Below, one piece after another: positions 1 to 6,860 of a DNA stretch of 36,351 bases (the first letter of the stretch is position 1; each line of letters opens with the position of its first letter). A model generated the notes under the pieces. It ran no database searches, was not told the DNA's origin, and saw nothing but the letters and a program-made list of their open reading frames with translations. Both the position numbers and the translations under genes were made by a program. The stretch comes from Fibrobacter sp. (lineage in GTDB: Bacteria; Fibrobacterota; Fibrobacteria; Fibrobacterales; Fibrobacteraceae), in the NCBI GenBank assembly GCA_017550445.1, contig JAFZOV010000121.1:1-36351 (forward strand), in the 5' to 3' direction.

Positions 1-599
1 CCAATATTCAAGTTTTCCGCCATCACAGTAACAGAAGCCGGTTTATTATCTTTATCCTTTCCATTTATAGTCAGATAGAAATAGGAGCGACCATTACGGG
101 TATCAGTAAACTGTTTGTATTCACTTTTGGAAACCGTTACAAAACACAAATCAGTATAATGGTTATACGGCACATATTCGCTACTACTAGATTCTTCCAC
201 CACGCTGCTGCTCGAAGCAACAACACTCGAAGAAGACTGTTTCACTTCTTCGCTACTGCTGGACTTGGCATCCGAAGAAGAAGTAGGCTTTACCGAGGAA
301 CTAGATTCCTTTGTTTTTTCAACAGAAGAGCTGGATTTTTCATCTTTTTTAGAAGAGGAAGAAGAGGAGGCTTGTTTGCCTTCGCTAGAAGAGGACTTCG
401 ACTTTTCAACTGAAGAAGAAGACTTATCCTTATTGGAGTTCTTTTGTGAACTCGAGGATTCGTCACCGCTCGAGGCAGGGATAACAGAAGACGAAGAATC
501 GTCGGACGGTTCAGGGGAAACTGAAGAGGAAGAGGTGTCGTCTCCACATGCAGCAAAAACACATGCAAAGACAAGTGCAAATACTAAACGAACAAACAT
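1..599 (-). CDS. Ser-rich lipoprotein with Fib_succ_major-type domain (3' truncated by window edge)
   Basis: The frame starts at ATG 599 and stays open to base 1, so only the N-terminal ~199 residues are visible. GGAGG lies 5 nt before the ATG. The first 18 residues form a hydrophobic lipoprotein signal ending in a lipobox-like VFAAC, so Cys18 is the probable lipidated residue. Residues ~20-135 are a low-complexity linker of many SSS/SSSS blocks separated by Glu/Lys. A folded domain then begins, and the last visible residues (VMAENLNIG) match the WMAENLN-type signature of the Fibrobacter succinogenes major paralogous domain. I infer an outer-membrane-anchored surface protein; the function of the domain is unknown to me. 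The apparent plus-strand ORF rich in Glu over 265-651 is its shadow. Confidence 0.85.
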   Translation of the reverse strand, partial: MFVRLVFALVFACVFAACGDDTSSSSVSPEPSDDSSSSVIPASSGDESSSSQKNSNKDKSSSSVEKSKSSSSEGKQASSSSSSKKDEKSSSSVEKTKESSSSVKPTSSSDAKSSSSEEVKQSSSSVVASSSSVVEESSSSEYVPYNHYTDLCFVTVSKSEYKQFTDTRNGRSYFYLTINGKDKDNKPASVTVMAENLNI

Positions 600-662
600 A
601 AGACCTCCAGATATGAAATCCCACCAAACCTTCAATTTTACGCAAATATAACAAACCAAACG

Positions 663-688
663 AAAAAGGCGGCCTTGGGACCGCCTGT
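663..688 (-). terminator. Rho-independent terminator after the 51-aa ORF
   Basis: AGGCGG (667-672) and CCGCCT (681-686) form a perfect 6-bp stem with an 8-nt loop. Read on the minus strand it is followed by a T-run (663-667). It lies just downstream of the stop codon of the 702-857 gene and upstream of the serine-rich lipoprotein start. Confidence 0.7.
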
Positions 689-701
689 TTCGTTTAAAGG
701 T

Positions 702-857
702 TTACTTCAAATCGCGAATTTTTGCTTCGGGAAGGCCTGTAACTGCAGAAATATCTGTCACAGAGAATTTTCCCTGCTCAAGCATTTTCTTCGCGATATC
801 CATTTTTTCTTCATACTTTGCCACAGCTCTGTCAAAATCGCTCATGTCCACAGTCAT
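702..857 (-). CDS. Small protein with helix-turn-helix-like C-terminus, 51 aa
   Basis: ATG 857 is preceded by GAGG 7 nt upstream (minus strand), which favours it over the longer frame starting at 959, whose extra residues come from a REP palindrome. The protein is helical and charged. Its end (KKMLEQGKFSVTDISAVTGL followed by PEAKIRDL) has the rhythm of the helix-turn-helix-like tail found at the C-terminus of Rpn/PD-(D/E)XK transposase-like proteins ('AKKMLxxGxxxxxIAxxTGLS'). It may be a free-standing small regulator or the leftover tail of a decayed Rpn-type protein. The second option is supported by its size and by the accessory neighbours, but no nuclease part is visible upstream. Confidence 0.6.
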   Translation of the reverse strand: MTVDMSDFDRAVAKYEEKMDIAKKMLEQGKFSVTDISAVTGLPEAKIRDLK

Positions 858-886
858 AAGATACCTCGAACTGAAATTACATAATT

Positions 887-1285
887 TCACCTCGTTTTGC
901 AAGACCTTGAGAATGTCTTCCCCGACTTGGTCGGGGATCTCCCTTTTCCGCCAGAACAAATTGTCTTTTTTACGCAGATTAAATTTTTCTCTGTAATGCC
1001 GATAGATTCAGAAAGGTCGATCCAATTGGCATTTGTCTTTTCAATCAAATTGATTTTCCATTGGCGGTTCCAACGTTTAAGGCGTTTTTCTCTTGCTATG
1101 GCATCGTTTACGTTAAAAAACAATTCATAATGGACAAGGCGATTTACATTGTAATCGTTGGTAAAGCCTTCATTAATCTTTATTTTGTGTTCGATAACAC
1201 GACGAAACAGATCATTCGTAACACCTGTATAAAATGCGGTATGGTATTTATTTGTAAGAATATAGACATAAAAGTTATAATTCAT
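887..1285 (-). CDS. GIY-YIG nuclease-superfamily protein with palindrome-derived tail
   Basis: Residues 1-95 match the small single-domain GIY-YIG (YhbQ/UPF0213-like) family: an N-terminal YVYILTN strand (the GIY equivalent), then FYTGVTNDLFRRV (YIG equivalent plus the conserved Arg region), then an 'AIAREKRLKRWNRQWK' segment. The start ATG 1285 has GGAG about 8 nt upstream. Family members usually end soon after the 'W..L' segment near residue 95. Here ~37 further residues follow, and residues ~114-124 are translated from the REP-like palindrome at 915-943. The nuclease fold is likely; substrate and role are unknown. Such stand-alone proteins are often accessory genes. It lies between two tiny minus-strand ORFs. 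Confidence 0.8.
   Translation of the reverse strand: MNYNFYVYILTNKYHTAFYTGVTNDLFRRVIEHKIKINEGFTNDYNVNRLVHYELFFNVNDAIAREKRLKRWNRQWKINLIEKTNANWIDLSESIGITEKNLICVKKTICSGGKGRSPTKSGKTFSRSCKTR
915..943. repeat. REP-like palindrome (copy 1)
   Basis: CCCCGAC (920-926) and GTCGGGG (930-936) form an inverted repeat, flanked by GTCTT on one side and ATCTCC on the other. The flanks and the C-rich/G-rich arms match the other copies at 1301, 16889, 36035 and 36093. This copy lies inside the 3' end of the GIY-YIG reading frame. Confidence 0.75.
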
Positions 1286-1300
1286 TTATTTTACTCCAAG

Positions 1301-1328
1301 GGGAGGTCCCCGCCTACGCGGGGAAGAC
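1301..1328. repeat. REP-like palindrome (copy 2)
   Basis: GTCCCCGC (1307-1314) and GCGGGGAAGAC form a stem with a short loop, with GGGAG on the left. It lies between the GIY-YIG start and the 48-aa ORF, and it supplies the last codons and the TAG stop of that ORF on the minus strand. Confidence 0.75.
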
Positions 1329-1460
1329 AAATAGAGAGCCATCATTATAGAAATACACATTTCTGTGTTCATAATTCTTAACGAAGGCATCTATATCCTG
1401 ACCATTTTCTTTCGTTTTTCTGAGTTCTCCAAGGAACCGGGCGAATTCGTCTCTTTTCAT
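1314..1460 (-). CDS. Hypothetical 48-aa protein
   Basis: ATG 1460 has AAGGA about 9 nt upstream on the minus strand. The longer frame from 1643 is rejected because it runs through an AT-rich promoter-like region. The product is charged and helical at first (KRDEFARFLGELRKTKEN), then has a short beta-like segment (NVYFYNDGSLFVF). It ends in PA-stop within the REP palindrome. I recognise no family. It is the first of three small minus-strand genes running toward 702 and may be their operon leader. A spurious ORF cannot be excluded. Confidence 0.45.
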   Translation of the reverse strand: MKRDEFARFLGELRKTKENGQDIDAFVKNYEHRNVYFYNDGSLFVFPA

Positions 1461-1618
1461 TATATTTTTTCCTTTTAAAGCGGGAAAGCCACCCGCAGTT
1501 TGGCGAATAGAGAGTATCCCTATCTTTATATATACACGCCAATTTGGGAAAAACAGTTCAAAATTGCCCCTGTTTTTAGGGCATATTCGATGTAAAAAGA
1601 TTTTAGCCAGAAAATTTC

Positions 1619-1624
1619 TATATT
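1619..1624 (+). promoter_or_regulatory. Candidate -10 element for the prenyltransferase gene
   Basis: TATATT within TTTCTATATTC lies so that a start about 7 nt downstream falls on the ATG at 1631, suggesting a leaderless or nearly leaderless mRNA. No Shine-Dalgarno sequence precedes the ATG. The same CTATATT string lies before the genes at 33845 and 36215. No convincing -35 is visible. Confidence 0.4.
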
Positions 1625-1630
1625 CTTGCC

Positions 1631-2521
1631 ATGCTTCTCGCACTAGTCAAAATGTCTCGGCCGGTCAATATCGTCATCGCTATGGTGACTCTCGCTATCG
1701 GCTATTACCTGCTTTCGGCTTTGCCCGTGAACAAGGGCGGGGTCGAATGGGTTCCGCTTGTTTTGCAGGCGCTCGGTTTTGCATTCGCCATTGCGTTTGC
1801 AAACATCCAGAACGACATTTTAGATTTGGCGAGCGACAAGTTGAACCGGCCGGAGCGTCCTCTCGTAAGCGGCAAGGCGTCGGTTACGGCGGCGCGGAGG
1901 GCGTGGATTGCTTTGCTCGCGCTTACAGTCGCTTGCGGAATTGCCGACAGCATTATCGCCACAAACCTGGTCGGGAGTCTTTTTTTCATTCTGCTTTCGG
2001 GGCTTTTAATCGCCTACAACAAGTGGCTCAAGCATATTCCGCTACTCAAGAACATGACGGTCGCCTTCCTGTGCGCCACGCCGATTATCCTTTGCCTTTT
2101 CTACCCCACAGGCTTGAACGAAGCAGACACCTTCGTTTCGGCGCTCTCCCATAAAATCGGCCTTCTCTACCCCGCAATGTTGTTCGCATTCCTGCTGACC
2201 ACGGCCCGCGAAATCTACAAGGACTTGGAAGACGAAACCGGCGACCTCAAGGCAGGCATCATGACATTTCCGCTGATTGCAGGCGCCCCCACCGCAAGGC
2301 GCCTCGCCGGCCTCATTTGCCTTTTCACCTGGGCCATTTTACCGCTCCCGGTCGCCCAGGGTTACTACCCGAAGCTTTTCTTGATCATCACCGGAATCGC
2401 ATTTACGCCCGCAGTGATCGCCATTCTCGTGTTCGCCAACAAGCGCAACTACCGAAATGCCCAAAAATTGGTGAAAATCGCCATGTTCGCAGGCCTTATT
2501 GCCCTCGTCGTGAGTTGCTAA
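1631..2521 (+). CDS. UbiA-family prenyltransferase
   Basis: This 296-aa integral membrane protein of mostly hydrophobic helices carries the first UbiA aspartate-rich motif near residues 58-75 (N-D-x-x-D-x3-D, then NRPERPL) and a second near residues 190-205 (REIYKDLEDETGD). The family transfers a polyprenyl chain to an aromatic or glycerol-phosphate acceptor at the membrane, using Mg2+ held by the two Asp motifs. The RPxRPL context and the YKDLED second motif resemble geranylgeranylglycerol-phosphate or homogentisate-type members, but the acceptor cannot be told from sequence alone. There is no clear ribosome site; an alternative start is Met8. The stop codon overlaps that of the convergent ATPase gene (ctaa, 2518-2521). 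Confidence 0.88.
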   Translation: MLLALVKMSRPVNIVIAMVTLAIGYYLLSALPVNKGGVEWVPLVLQALGFAFAIAFANIQNDILDLASDKLNRPERPLVSGKASVTAARRAWIALLALTVACGIADSIIATNLVGSLFFILLSGLLIAYNKWLKHIPLLKNMTVAFLCATPIILCLFYPTGLNEADTFVSALSHKIGLLYPAMLFAFLLTTAREIYKDLEDETGDLKAGIMTFPLIAGAPTARRLAGLICLFTWAILPLPVAQGYYPKLFLIITGIAFTPAVIAILVFANKRNYRNAQKLVKIAMFAGLIALVVSC

Positions 2522-3933
2522 AAAGCCAAAAACAAATCATCACCAACAACTTCAGATTGAGCAATAGATCTGTATTTTCCTTGCATCAGCCCATAAACAG
2601 TAACAAACGTAATATGCAGCGCTTTCTTAGTCTTAGTTTGTTTACGGAACGCATCTAATCGATCTCTAAGAATTTTATCATATTCCTTATCTATTTCAAA
2701 TTCCGTCTCTGAATACTTCATTTCGCAAAGATTAATTACTCTATCACGCCGATCAATTACCAAATCAATTTGCGAACTACGACTGTCTTTACCAAACCAC
2801 GAAGACCTTTCACTAAGCACACCAGCAATACCAAGCTTGTTCTTAATTTGCTGAACATGATCTTTGCAAACCTGTTCGAATGCGTAACCAGTCCAAGCTC
2901 GTTTAGCAGGAAAATCAAGCGTATTTTGCCAAAAGTTTTCGTCTTTTCCGTAATTATCTTTTATAAAACGGAAGTAAAACAATGAATAGTAATCAGACAA
3001 CTGGTATGTAATGTCCTTTTTTTTATTTCCAAAATAATTGTAAGGACGAACAAAACCAGAATTAGACAAATTGTCTAAAATTTTTGAAAGCAACCCGTTA
3101 CATGGCAGCTCCGTTTCCTCCGAAATCTCTTTTTTCAGCAAGCCCATTTTCTTTGTCGACAAGGCTTCGACAACCTTGATGTGAGCATCAGCATTCTTGA
3201 ATAGAGCTGCATACAAATTATTAAATTCATTCCAAAGTTTTCCGTGCGACTTAAAGAATAATTCATCTATATTTTGAGCAAGCGACAAGTCACTTTGCAA
3301 TTGATCTAAATAAAACGGAATCCCTCCCATAACCATATAAAGCTGAATAATATCATAACGATTCCAAACAATCCCTTTTTCCTTAAGAAATTCCTCTGTT
3401 TCACAAAGATTAAATGGTTCCAAAAAAATTCGTCCGGTAGCCCTATTATAAAGTCCGCCAACATCATTCAAAATATTTTCTGTAAGCCATGTGGTAGCAG
3501 AACCACAGACTACCAACAAGATATCCTTTTGCCAAGCTGCGAATCCATTCCAAAAAACTTCGAACGCTTTCAAAAAATCCGATTTCGGAGTTTCCATCCA
3601 AGGCATTTCATCAAAAAAAACGACCTTTTTACCGTCACTTTGAACTTGCAACAATCCTGCACGTAACAGGGCAAATGCATCTAGCCAAGTTTTAGGGCTA
3701 TTACGCAAACCAAAGTACTCATGCAAAGCCATTGCAAAATTGCTAAGTTGCATTTCTTTAGTTCCATCGTGAATTCCAGTCACTAAAAAATCGAATTTAT
3801 TTCCGAAAAACTCGCGTACAAGGGCGGTTTTTCCGACACGTCTACGACCATAAACAACAATCAACTCAGATTGTTTAGAACGATAGCGACGATCCAGTTC
3901 CTTAAATTCCTTTTTTCGTCCAACAAAACGCAT
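2518..3933 (-). CDS. AAA ATPase fused to DUF234/PD-(D/E)XK-like domain
   Basis: Start ATG 3933 has GGAGG four to five nt upstream, so the longer frame from 4032, which would run through the repeat array, is rejected. The protein is 471 aa. A Walker A motif lies at residues 29-36 (GRRRVGKT) and Walker B near residue 107 (VVFFDEMPW). The C-terminal part has QIDLVIDR near 390 followed by LCEMKYS near 404, the D...ExK signature of a PD-(D/E)XK-like fold. This is the 'archaeal ATPase plus DUF234' family: widespread in mobile or accessory DNA, of unresolved cellular role and sometimes suspected of DNA or toxin functions. Its upstream region holds the phased half-site array, so autoregulation or self-recognition is an attractive inference. 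Confidence 0.88.
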   Translation of the reverse strand: MRFVGRKKEFKELDRRYRSKQSELIVVYGRRRVGKTALVREFFGNKFDFLVTGIHDGTKEMQLSNFAMALHEYFGLRNSPKTWLDAFALLRAGLLQVQSDGKKVVFFDEMPWMETPKSDFLKAFEVFWNGFAAWQKDILLVVCGSATTWLTENILNDVGGLYNRATGRIFLEPFNLCETEEFLKEKGIVWNRYDIIQLYMVMGGIPFYLDQLQSDLSLAQNIDELFFKSHGKLWNEFNNLYAALFKNADAHIKVVEALSTKKMGLLKKEISEETELPCNGLLSKILDNLSNSGFVRPYNYFGNKKKDITYQLSDYYSLFYFRFIKDNYGKDENFWQNTLDFPAKRAWTGYAFEQVCKDHVQQIKNKLGIAGVLSERSSWFGKDSRSSQIDLVIDRRDRVINLCEMKYSETEFEIDKEYDKILRDRLDAFRKQTKTKKALHITFVTVYGLMQGKYRSIAQSEVVGDDLFLAF

Positions 3934-3952
3934 ACCACCTCCGGCTTTCACA

Positions 3953-4091
3953 CATCTAAATATATATAAAAATTTCACATTTAGACACACAATCACATAT
4001 TTTGTGTCTAAATCTACAAAAATAATAAACATTTAGACAAACAATCATGTATTTCATGTCTAAATCACATAAAAAATCATAGATTTAGACA
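3953..4091. repeat. 26-bp-phased array of alternating inverted 9-bp half-sites
   Basis: Half-sites start at 3953 (CATCTAAAT, 7 of 9 matches), 3979 (ATTTAGACA), 4005 (TGTCTAAAT), 4031 (ATTTAGACA), 4057 (TGTCTAAAT) and 4083 (ATTTAGACA). Each step is exactly 26 bp and orientation alternates, leaving 17-nt AT-rich spacers. The pair 3979/4005 extends to an 11-bp perfect inverted repeat. Spacers following ATTTAGACA resemble each other (acaatca-like). The array begins about 20 nt before the ATPase start codon, and the second site overlaps the position expected for a -35 box if the TATATA-type element at 3961-3967 is the -10. Confidence 0.9.
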
Positions 4092-4147
4092 ACAAATCAT
4101 TTTTAAAGCAATTAATGTTGGACAAATCCGACAAAGCATAGCCTACA

Positions 4148-4195
4148 TTTACACAAATTGTAAACTCGCCCCCAAGGATTTACACAAATTGTAAA
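4148..4195. promoter_or_regulatory. Twin 17-bp imperfect palindromes upstream of purF
   Basis: TTTACACAAATTGTAAA occurs identically at 4148-4164 and 4179-4195, a 31-bp step, with TTTACA/TGTAAA arms. The spacing of about three helical turns suggests two dimers bound on the same DNA face. They lie in the divergent ATPase/purF gap, so either gene could be the target. The rest of the 420-bp gap (4092-4147 and 4196-4353) shows no further gene. Confidence 0.55.
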
Positions 4196-4353
4196 GCCTT
4201 TTTGTTCTGCAACCTGTAATTTGGCATTTTTCGCTCAAATTCGCCATTTAGGCACATTTTTTGCTTAACAAAGGCGGCCGCTTCCTTGCTTGCACCCGTC
4301 TGGGTGGGCTATGACCTTCGAGGTAGGGGAAGCATACATTTCAAAGAGGCGTT

Positions 4354-5739
4354 ATGCTCGACGAATTGCACGAAGAATGCGGAGTGATCGGCATTTACAA
4401 TGGCGACACTGTCGTAAGGAATATTACCATGGGGCTTTACGCCCTGCAGCACCGCGGGCAGGAAAGTGCCGGATTCGCGGTCACTGACGGAGACAAGATT
4501 CGCGTCCGCAAGTCCATGGGACTTGTATCGACCCTTCTCCGGGAACACAACATTGATGAATTTGACGGCTTTGCAGGCATCGGGCACGTGCGTTACAGCA
4601 CCACAGGCGCATCCACCCTTGCAAACGCGCAGCCGATTCTCGTGAGTTGCAAATGGGGCCAGATTGCAGTCGCCCACAACGGTAATATCACCAATGCAAA
4701 CGATCTGCGCGCCGAAATGGAAGCCGAAGGCCACATTTTCCAGACCACCTCAGACTCAGAAATCTTGCTGCACGAAATTGCCCGCACCGAGGCCGACGAC
4801 CTGGGCGACGCCATCAAGAAGGCAATCACAAAATTCACCGGCAGTTTCTGCCTCGTATTCATCAGCAAAGACACCATGTATGTAGCAAGGGACGGATTCG
4901 GATTCCGCCCCCTTTCTATTGCACGCATGGGTAAATCCTGGTGCGTCGCGAGCGAAACCTGCGCCTTCGATTTGCTGGGCGCCCACTACATTCGCGACAT
5001 TCAACCCGGCGAATTCCTAACCATCACCAGAAATGGGCTACACTCCGAGCGATTCACTCACAAAGACCGCCTCGCCCACTGCATTTTCGAATACATCTAC
5101 TTCAGCCGCCCGGATTCCAAGATTTTCGAACAGAGCTGCGACAAGATCCGCCGCAAAATGGGCAAGCAGCTCGCCAAGGAATGCCCCGTCGATGCAGACA
5201 TCGTGATTTCGGTGCCCGACAGCGCCACTACCGCAGCACTCGGCTACTCGCAGGCAAGCGGCATCCGCTTTGAAATCGGCCTGCTCCGTAACCACTACGT
5301 GGGCCGCACCTTCATTGACCCCACGCAGAATGTGCGCGAACAGAAAGTCAAGCTCAAGTTCAACCCCATCGAAGGCGTGCTCAAGAATAAGCGCGTCTGT
5401 GTCGTCGAAGATTCCATCGTGCGCGGCACCACGCTCAAGATTCTATCCAAGATGCTGCGTGACGCCGGCGCCTTAGAAGTGCACATTCGCATTGCATCGC
5501 CTCCGGTAGCACACCCCTGCTTCTTCGGCATGGATTTCCCGAGCCAAGGCGAACTTGCCGCAAGCTCCATGACTCCACCCGAAATCGCCAAGATGCTCGG
5601 CGTCGAAAGCCTCGGCTACCTAAGCGTAGAAGGCATGAAGGAATGTACCGGCGAAGGCGAAAACTATTGCGCAGCCTGCTTCGACAACGACTACCCAGAC
5701 TACATAGGTAGCGATTCAAGCAAAACACGATGTGGTTAA
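4354..5739 (+). CDS. purF: Amidophosphoribosyltransferase
   Basis: PurF catalyses the first step of de novo purine synthesis, converting PRPP and glutamine to phosphoribosylamine. The 461-aa product begins MLDELHEEC; Cys9 in ECGVIGIY is the glutaminase nucleophile exposed after removal of a short propeptide. The N-terminal Ntn-hydrolase domain has RGQESAG, GHVRYST and NGNITN. The C-terminal PRTase domain has the PRPP loop VCVVEDSIVRGTT. Cysteines in LAHCIFEY, HPCFFG and YCAAC match the four ligands of the Bacillus subtilis-type [4Fe-4S] enzyme, so an oxygen-sensitive cluster is likely. AGAGG precedes the ATG. The gene stands alone, ending at a strong hairpin against a convergent epimerase gene. 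Confidence 0.97.
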   Translation: MLDELHEECGVIGIYNGDTVVRNITMGLYALQHRGQESAGFAVTDGDKIRVRKSMGLVSTLLREHNIDEFDGFAGIGHVRYSTTGASTLANAQPILVSCKWGQIAVAHNGNITNANDLRAEMEAEGHIFQTTSDSEILLHEIARTEADDLGDAIKKAITKFTGSFCLVFISKDTMYVARDGFGFRPLSIARMGKSWCVASETCAFDLLGAHYIRDIQPGEFLTITRNGLHSERFTHKDRLAHCIFEYIYFSRPDSKIFEQSCDKIRRKMGKQLAKECPVDADIVISVPDSATTAALGYSQASGIRFEIGLLRNHYVGRTFIDPTQNVREQKVKLKFNPIEGVLKNKRVCVVEDSIVRGTTLKILSKMLRDAGALEVHIRIASPPVAHPCFFGMDFPSQGELAASSMTPPEIAKMLGVESLGYLSVEGMKECTGEGENYCAACFDNDYPDYIGSDSSKTRCG

Positions 5740-5773
5740 ATTAAAGGCGAGAGTTTACGCTCTCGCCTTTAAT
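5740..5773. terminator. Bidirectional hairpin terminator between convergent genes
   Basis: ATTAAAGGCGAGAG (5740-5753) pairs perfectly with CTCTCGCCTTTAAT (5760-5773), a 14-bp stem with a 6-nt loop. The AT-rich stem ends provide short A/T tracts on both sides. It sits between the purF stop and the epimerase stop and can serve both. Confidence 0.8.
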
Positions 5774-5789
5774 TAAAACCTTTAAAAGG

Positions 5790-6710
5790 TTAAATCTGGT
5801 TGTACGTCCACTTGACGTGATCAAGCATGAACTCGTGGGCGTCAAAGGCAAGCCCAAACTGTTCCTGAATCTTGCTCACGTCGAACAGCATGGGTTCATC
5901 ACCCCAGCCCAGGTCAGTTTCAATCACCTTGGATTTGCAGCCAGGCTTCATCGAAATCATCATTTCGGCGATTTCCTTCCAGCTCATCCAAACTTCGCCA
6001 AGGCCGAGGAAGATTTCTTCGTTCTTGTCAGATTCGAGAACGCTCATGTAGAGCTTTGCCTGCTGACTGGCGTGAATAAACTGCGTGCCGTCATTCTTGA
6101 TGATGTTGATGTCGCGGTTTTCTTTAACGGCCTGGGCCATCGAGAAAAATCTGCGGTCCGGCTGAGAACAGCCATCGGGCCAAGCGGGGTTTCCAAAGGT
6201 ATAACCCGGACGGATAATATTGCGAGTCATCTTGACTTCGGGGAACTGGCTTCCGTAACCGTGGGTAAAGCCGAGTACAAAAGCTTCGCCAGCGGCCTTG
6301 GTGGCACCATAAAGATCCACGGGCAAATTGCTCGTAACTTCGCGCATGGTGGGGCGCATACGTCCCATTGCCGCAGTACTGCTGGTATAGATAAACTTCT
6401 TGCAACCGGCCTTCGCCGCATTTTCAAGCAGCATTACCGTTGCACGAGTATCGTTTGTCAGCATGGCGCTCGGAGTATCTCCCCAACCGAGAGCTATGTG
6501 AATACAGGCGTCGCAACCCTTGAGACCTTCGGCCATCTGGTCAAAATCTGTCAAGGCACATTCCACAAAAGAAACATTAGGCATTGCCTTGAGAGTCGGA
6601 ACTTTATTGGGATGCCTTGTGGCAATCACGACCTCATGCCCTTTCTCCAAAAGAGCCTTTACTACGTAGTGGCCAATGAAACCAGTACCGCCTGTAACAA
6701 AAACTCGCAT
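5790..6710 (-). CDS. NAD-dependent epimerase/dehydratase (extended SDR)
   Basis: This 306-aa protein opens with the Rossmann dinucleotide loop GGTGFIG at residues 7-13. The SDR active-site pattern YxxxK is present as YGATK near residues 134-138, after TSSTAAMG, which supplies the catalytic Ser/Thr. The overall length and the 'YTSSTAA...YGATKAAGE' layout are typical of extended SDRs acting on nucleotide sugars, dihydroflavonol-like or other polyol substrates. The substrate cannot be assigned here. AGAGAGG lies 5-6 nt before ATG 6710. It is a single-gene unit converging on purF and divergent from ddl. Confidence 0.87.
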   Translation of the reverse strand: MRVFVTGGTGFIGHYVVKALLEKGHEVVIATRHPNKVPTLKAMPNVSFVECALTDFDQMAEGLKGCDACIHIALGWGDTPSAMLTNDTRATVMLLENAAKAGCKKFIYTSSTAAMGRMRPTMREVTSNLPVDLYGATKAAGEAFVLGFTHGYGSQFPEVKMTRNIIRPGYTFGNPAWPDGCSQPDRRFFSMAQAVKENRDINIIKNDGTQFIHASQQAKLYMSVLESDKNEEIFLGLGEVWMSWKEIAEMMISMKPGCKSKVIETDLGWGDEPMLFDVSKIQEQFGLAFDAHEFMLDHVKWTYNQI

Positions 6711-6860
6711 AAAAACCTCTCTTTACCTACAAAATACAAACCTTTTGCTATACAGGCAAGTGGGGCAAAGAAAAACTATTAACTATTGACTTGATAACTG
6801 CGGCGGAGACGCACAGAATTACTACATTATTCATACAGATTTTTTCTAATGAGGTTTACG

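Noticed and set aside
265..651. Glu/Ser-rich plus-strand ORF
   Set aside because: It is the reverse reading of serine and glutamate codons of the truncated lipoprotein on the minus strand.
1564..2154. 196-aa plus-strand ORF overlapping the prenyltransferase
   Set aside because: Different frame of the same region, Arg-rich and without motif, while the other frame has UbiA motifs.
3934..4032. N-terminal extension of the ATPase from base 4032
   Set aside because: It would translate through the half-site array and lacks a ribosome site; ATG 3933 has a strong GGAGG.
3953..4091. CRISPR array interpretation of the phased repeats
   Set aside because: The repeated unit is only 9 bp, alternates in orientation and has short AT-rich spacers that resemble each other; no cas genes are nearby.
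4148..4195. BirA (biotin) operator
   Set aside because: TTGTAAAC and TTTACA-like halves are present, but the spacing between them is shorter than in known BirA sites and the right half is mismatched; no biotin gene is nearby.
6849..6860. Upstream ATG for ddl
   Set aside because: It overlaps the GAGG ribosome site that fits ATG 6861.
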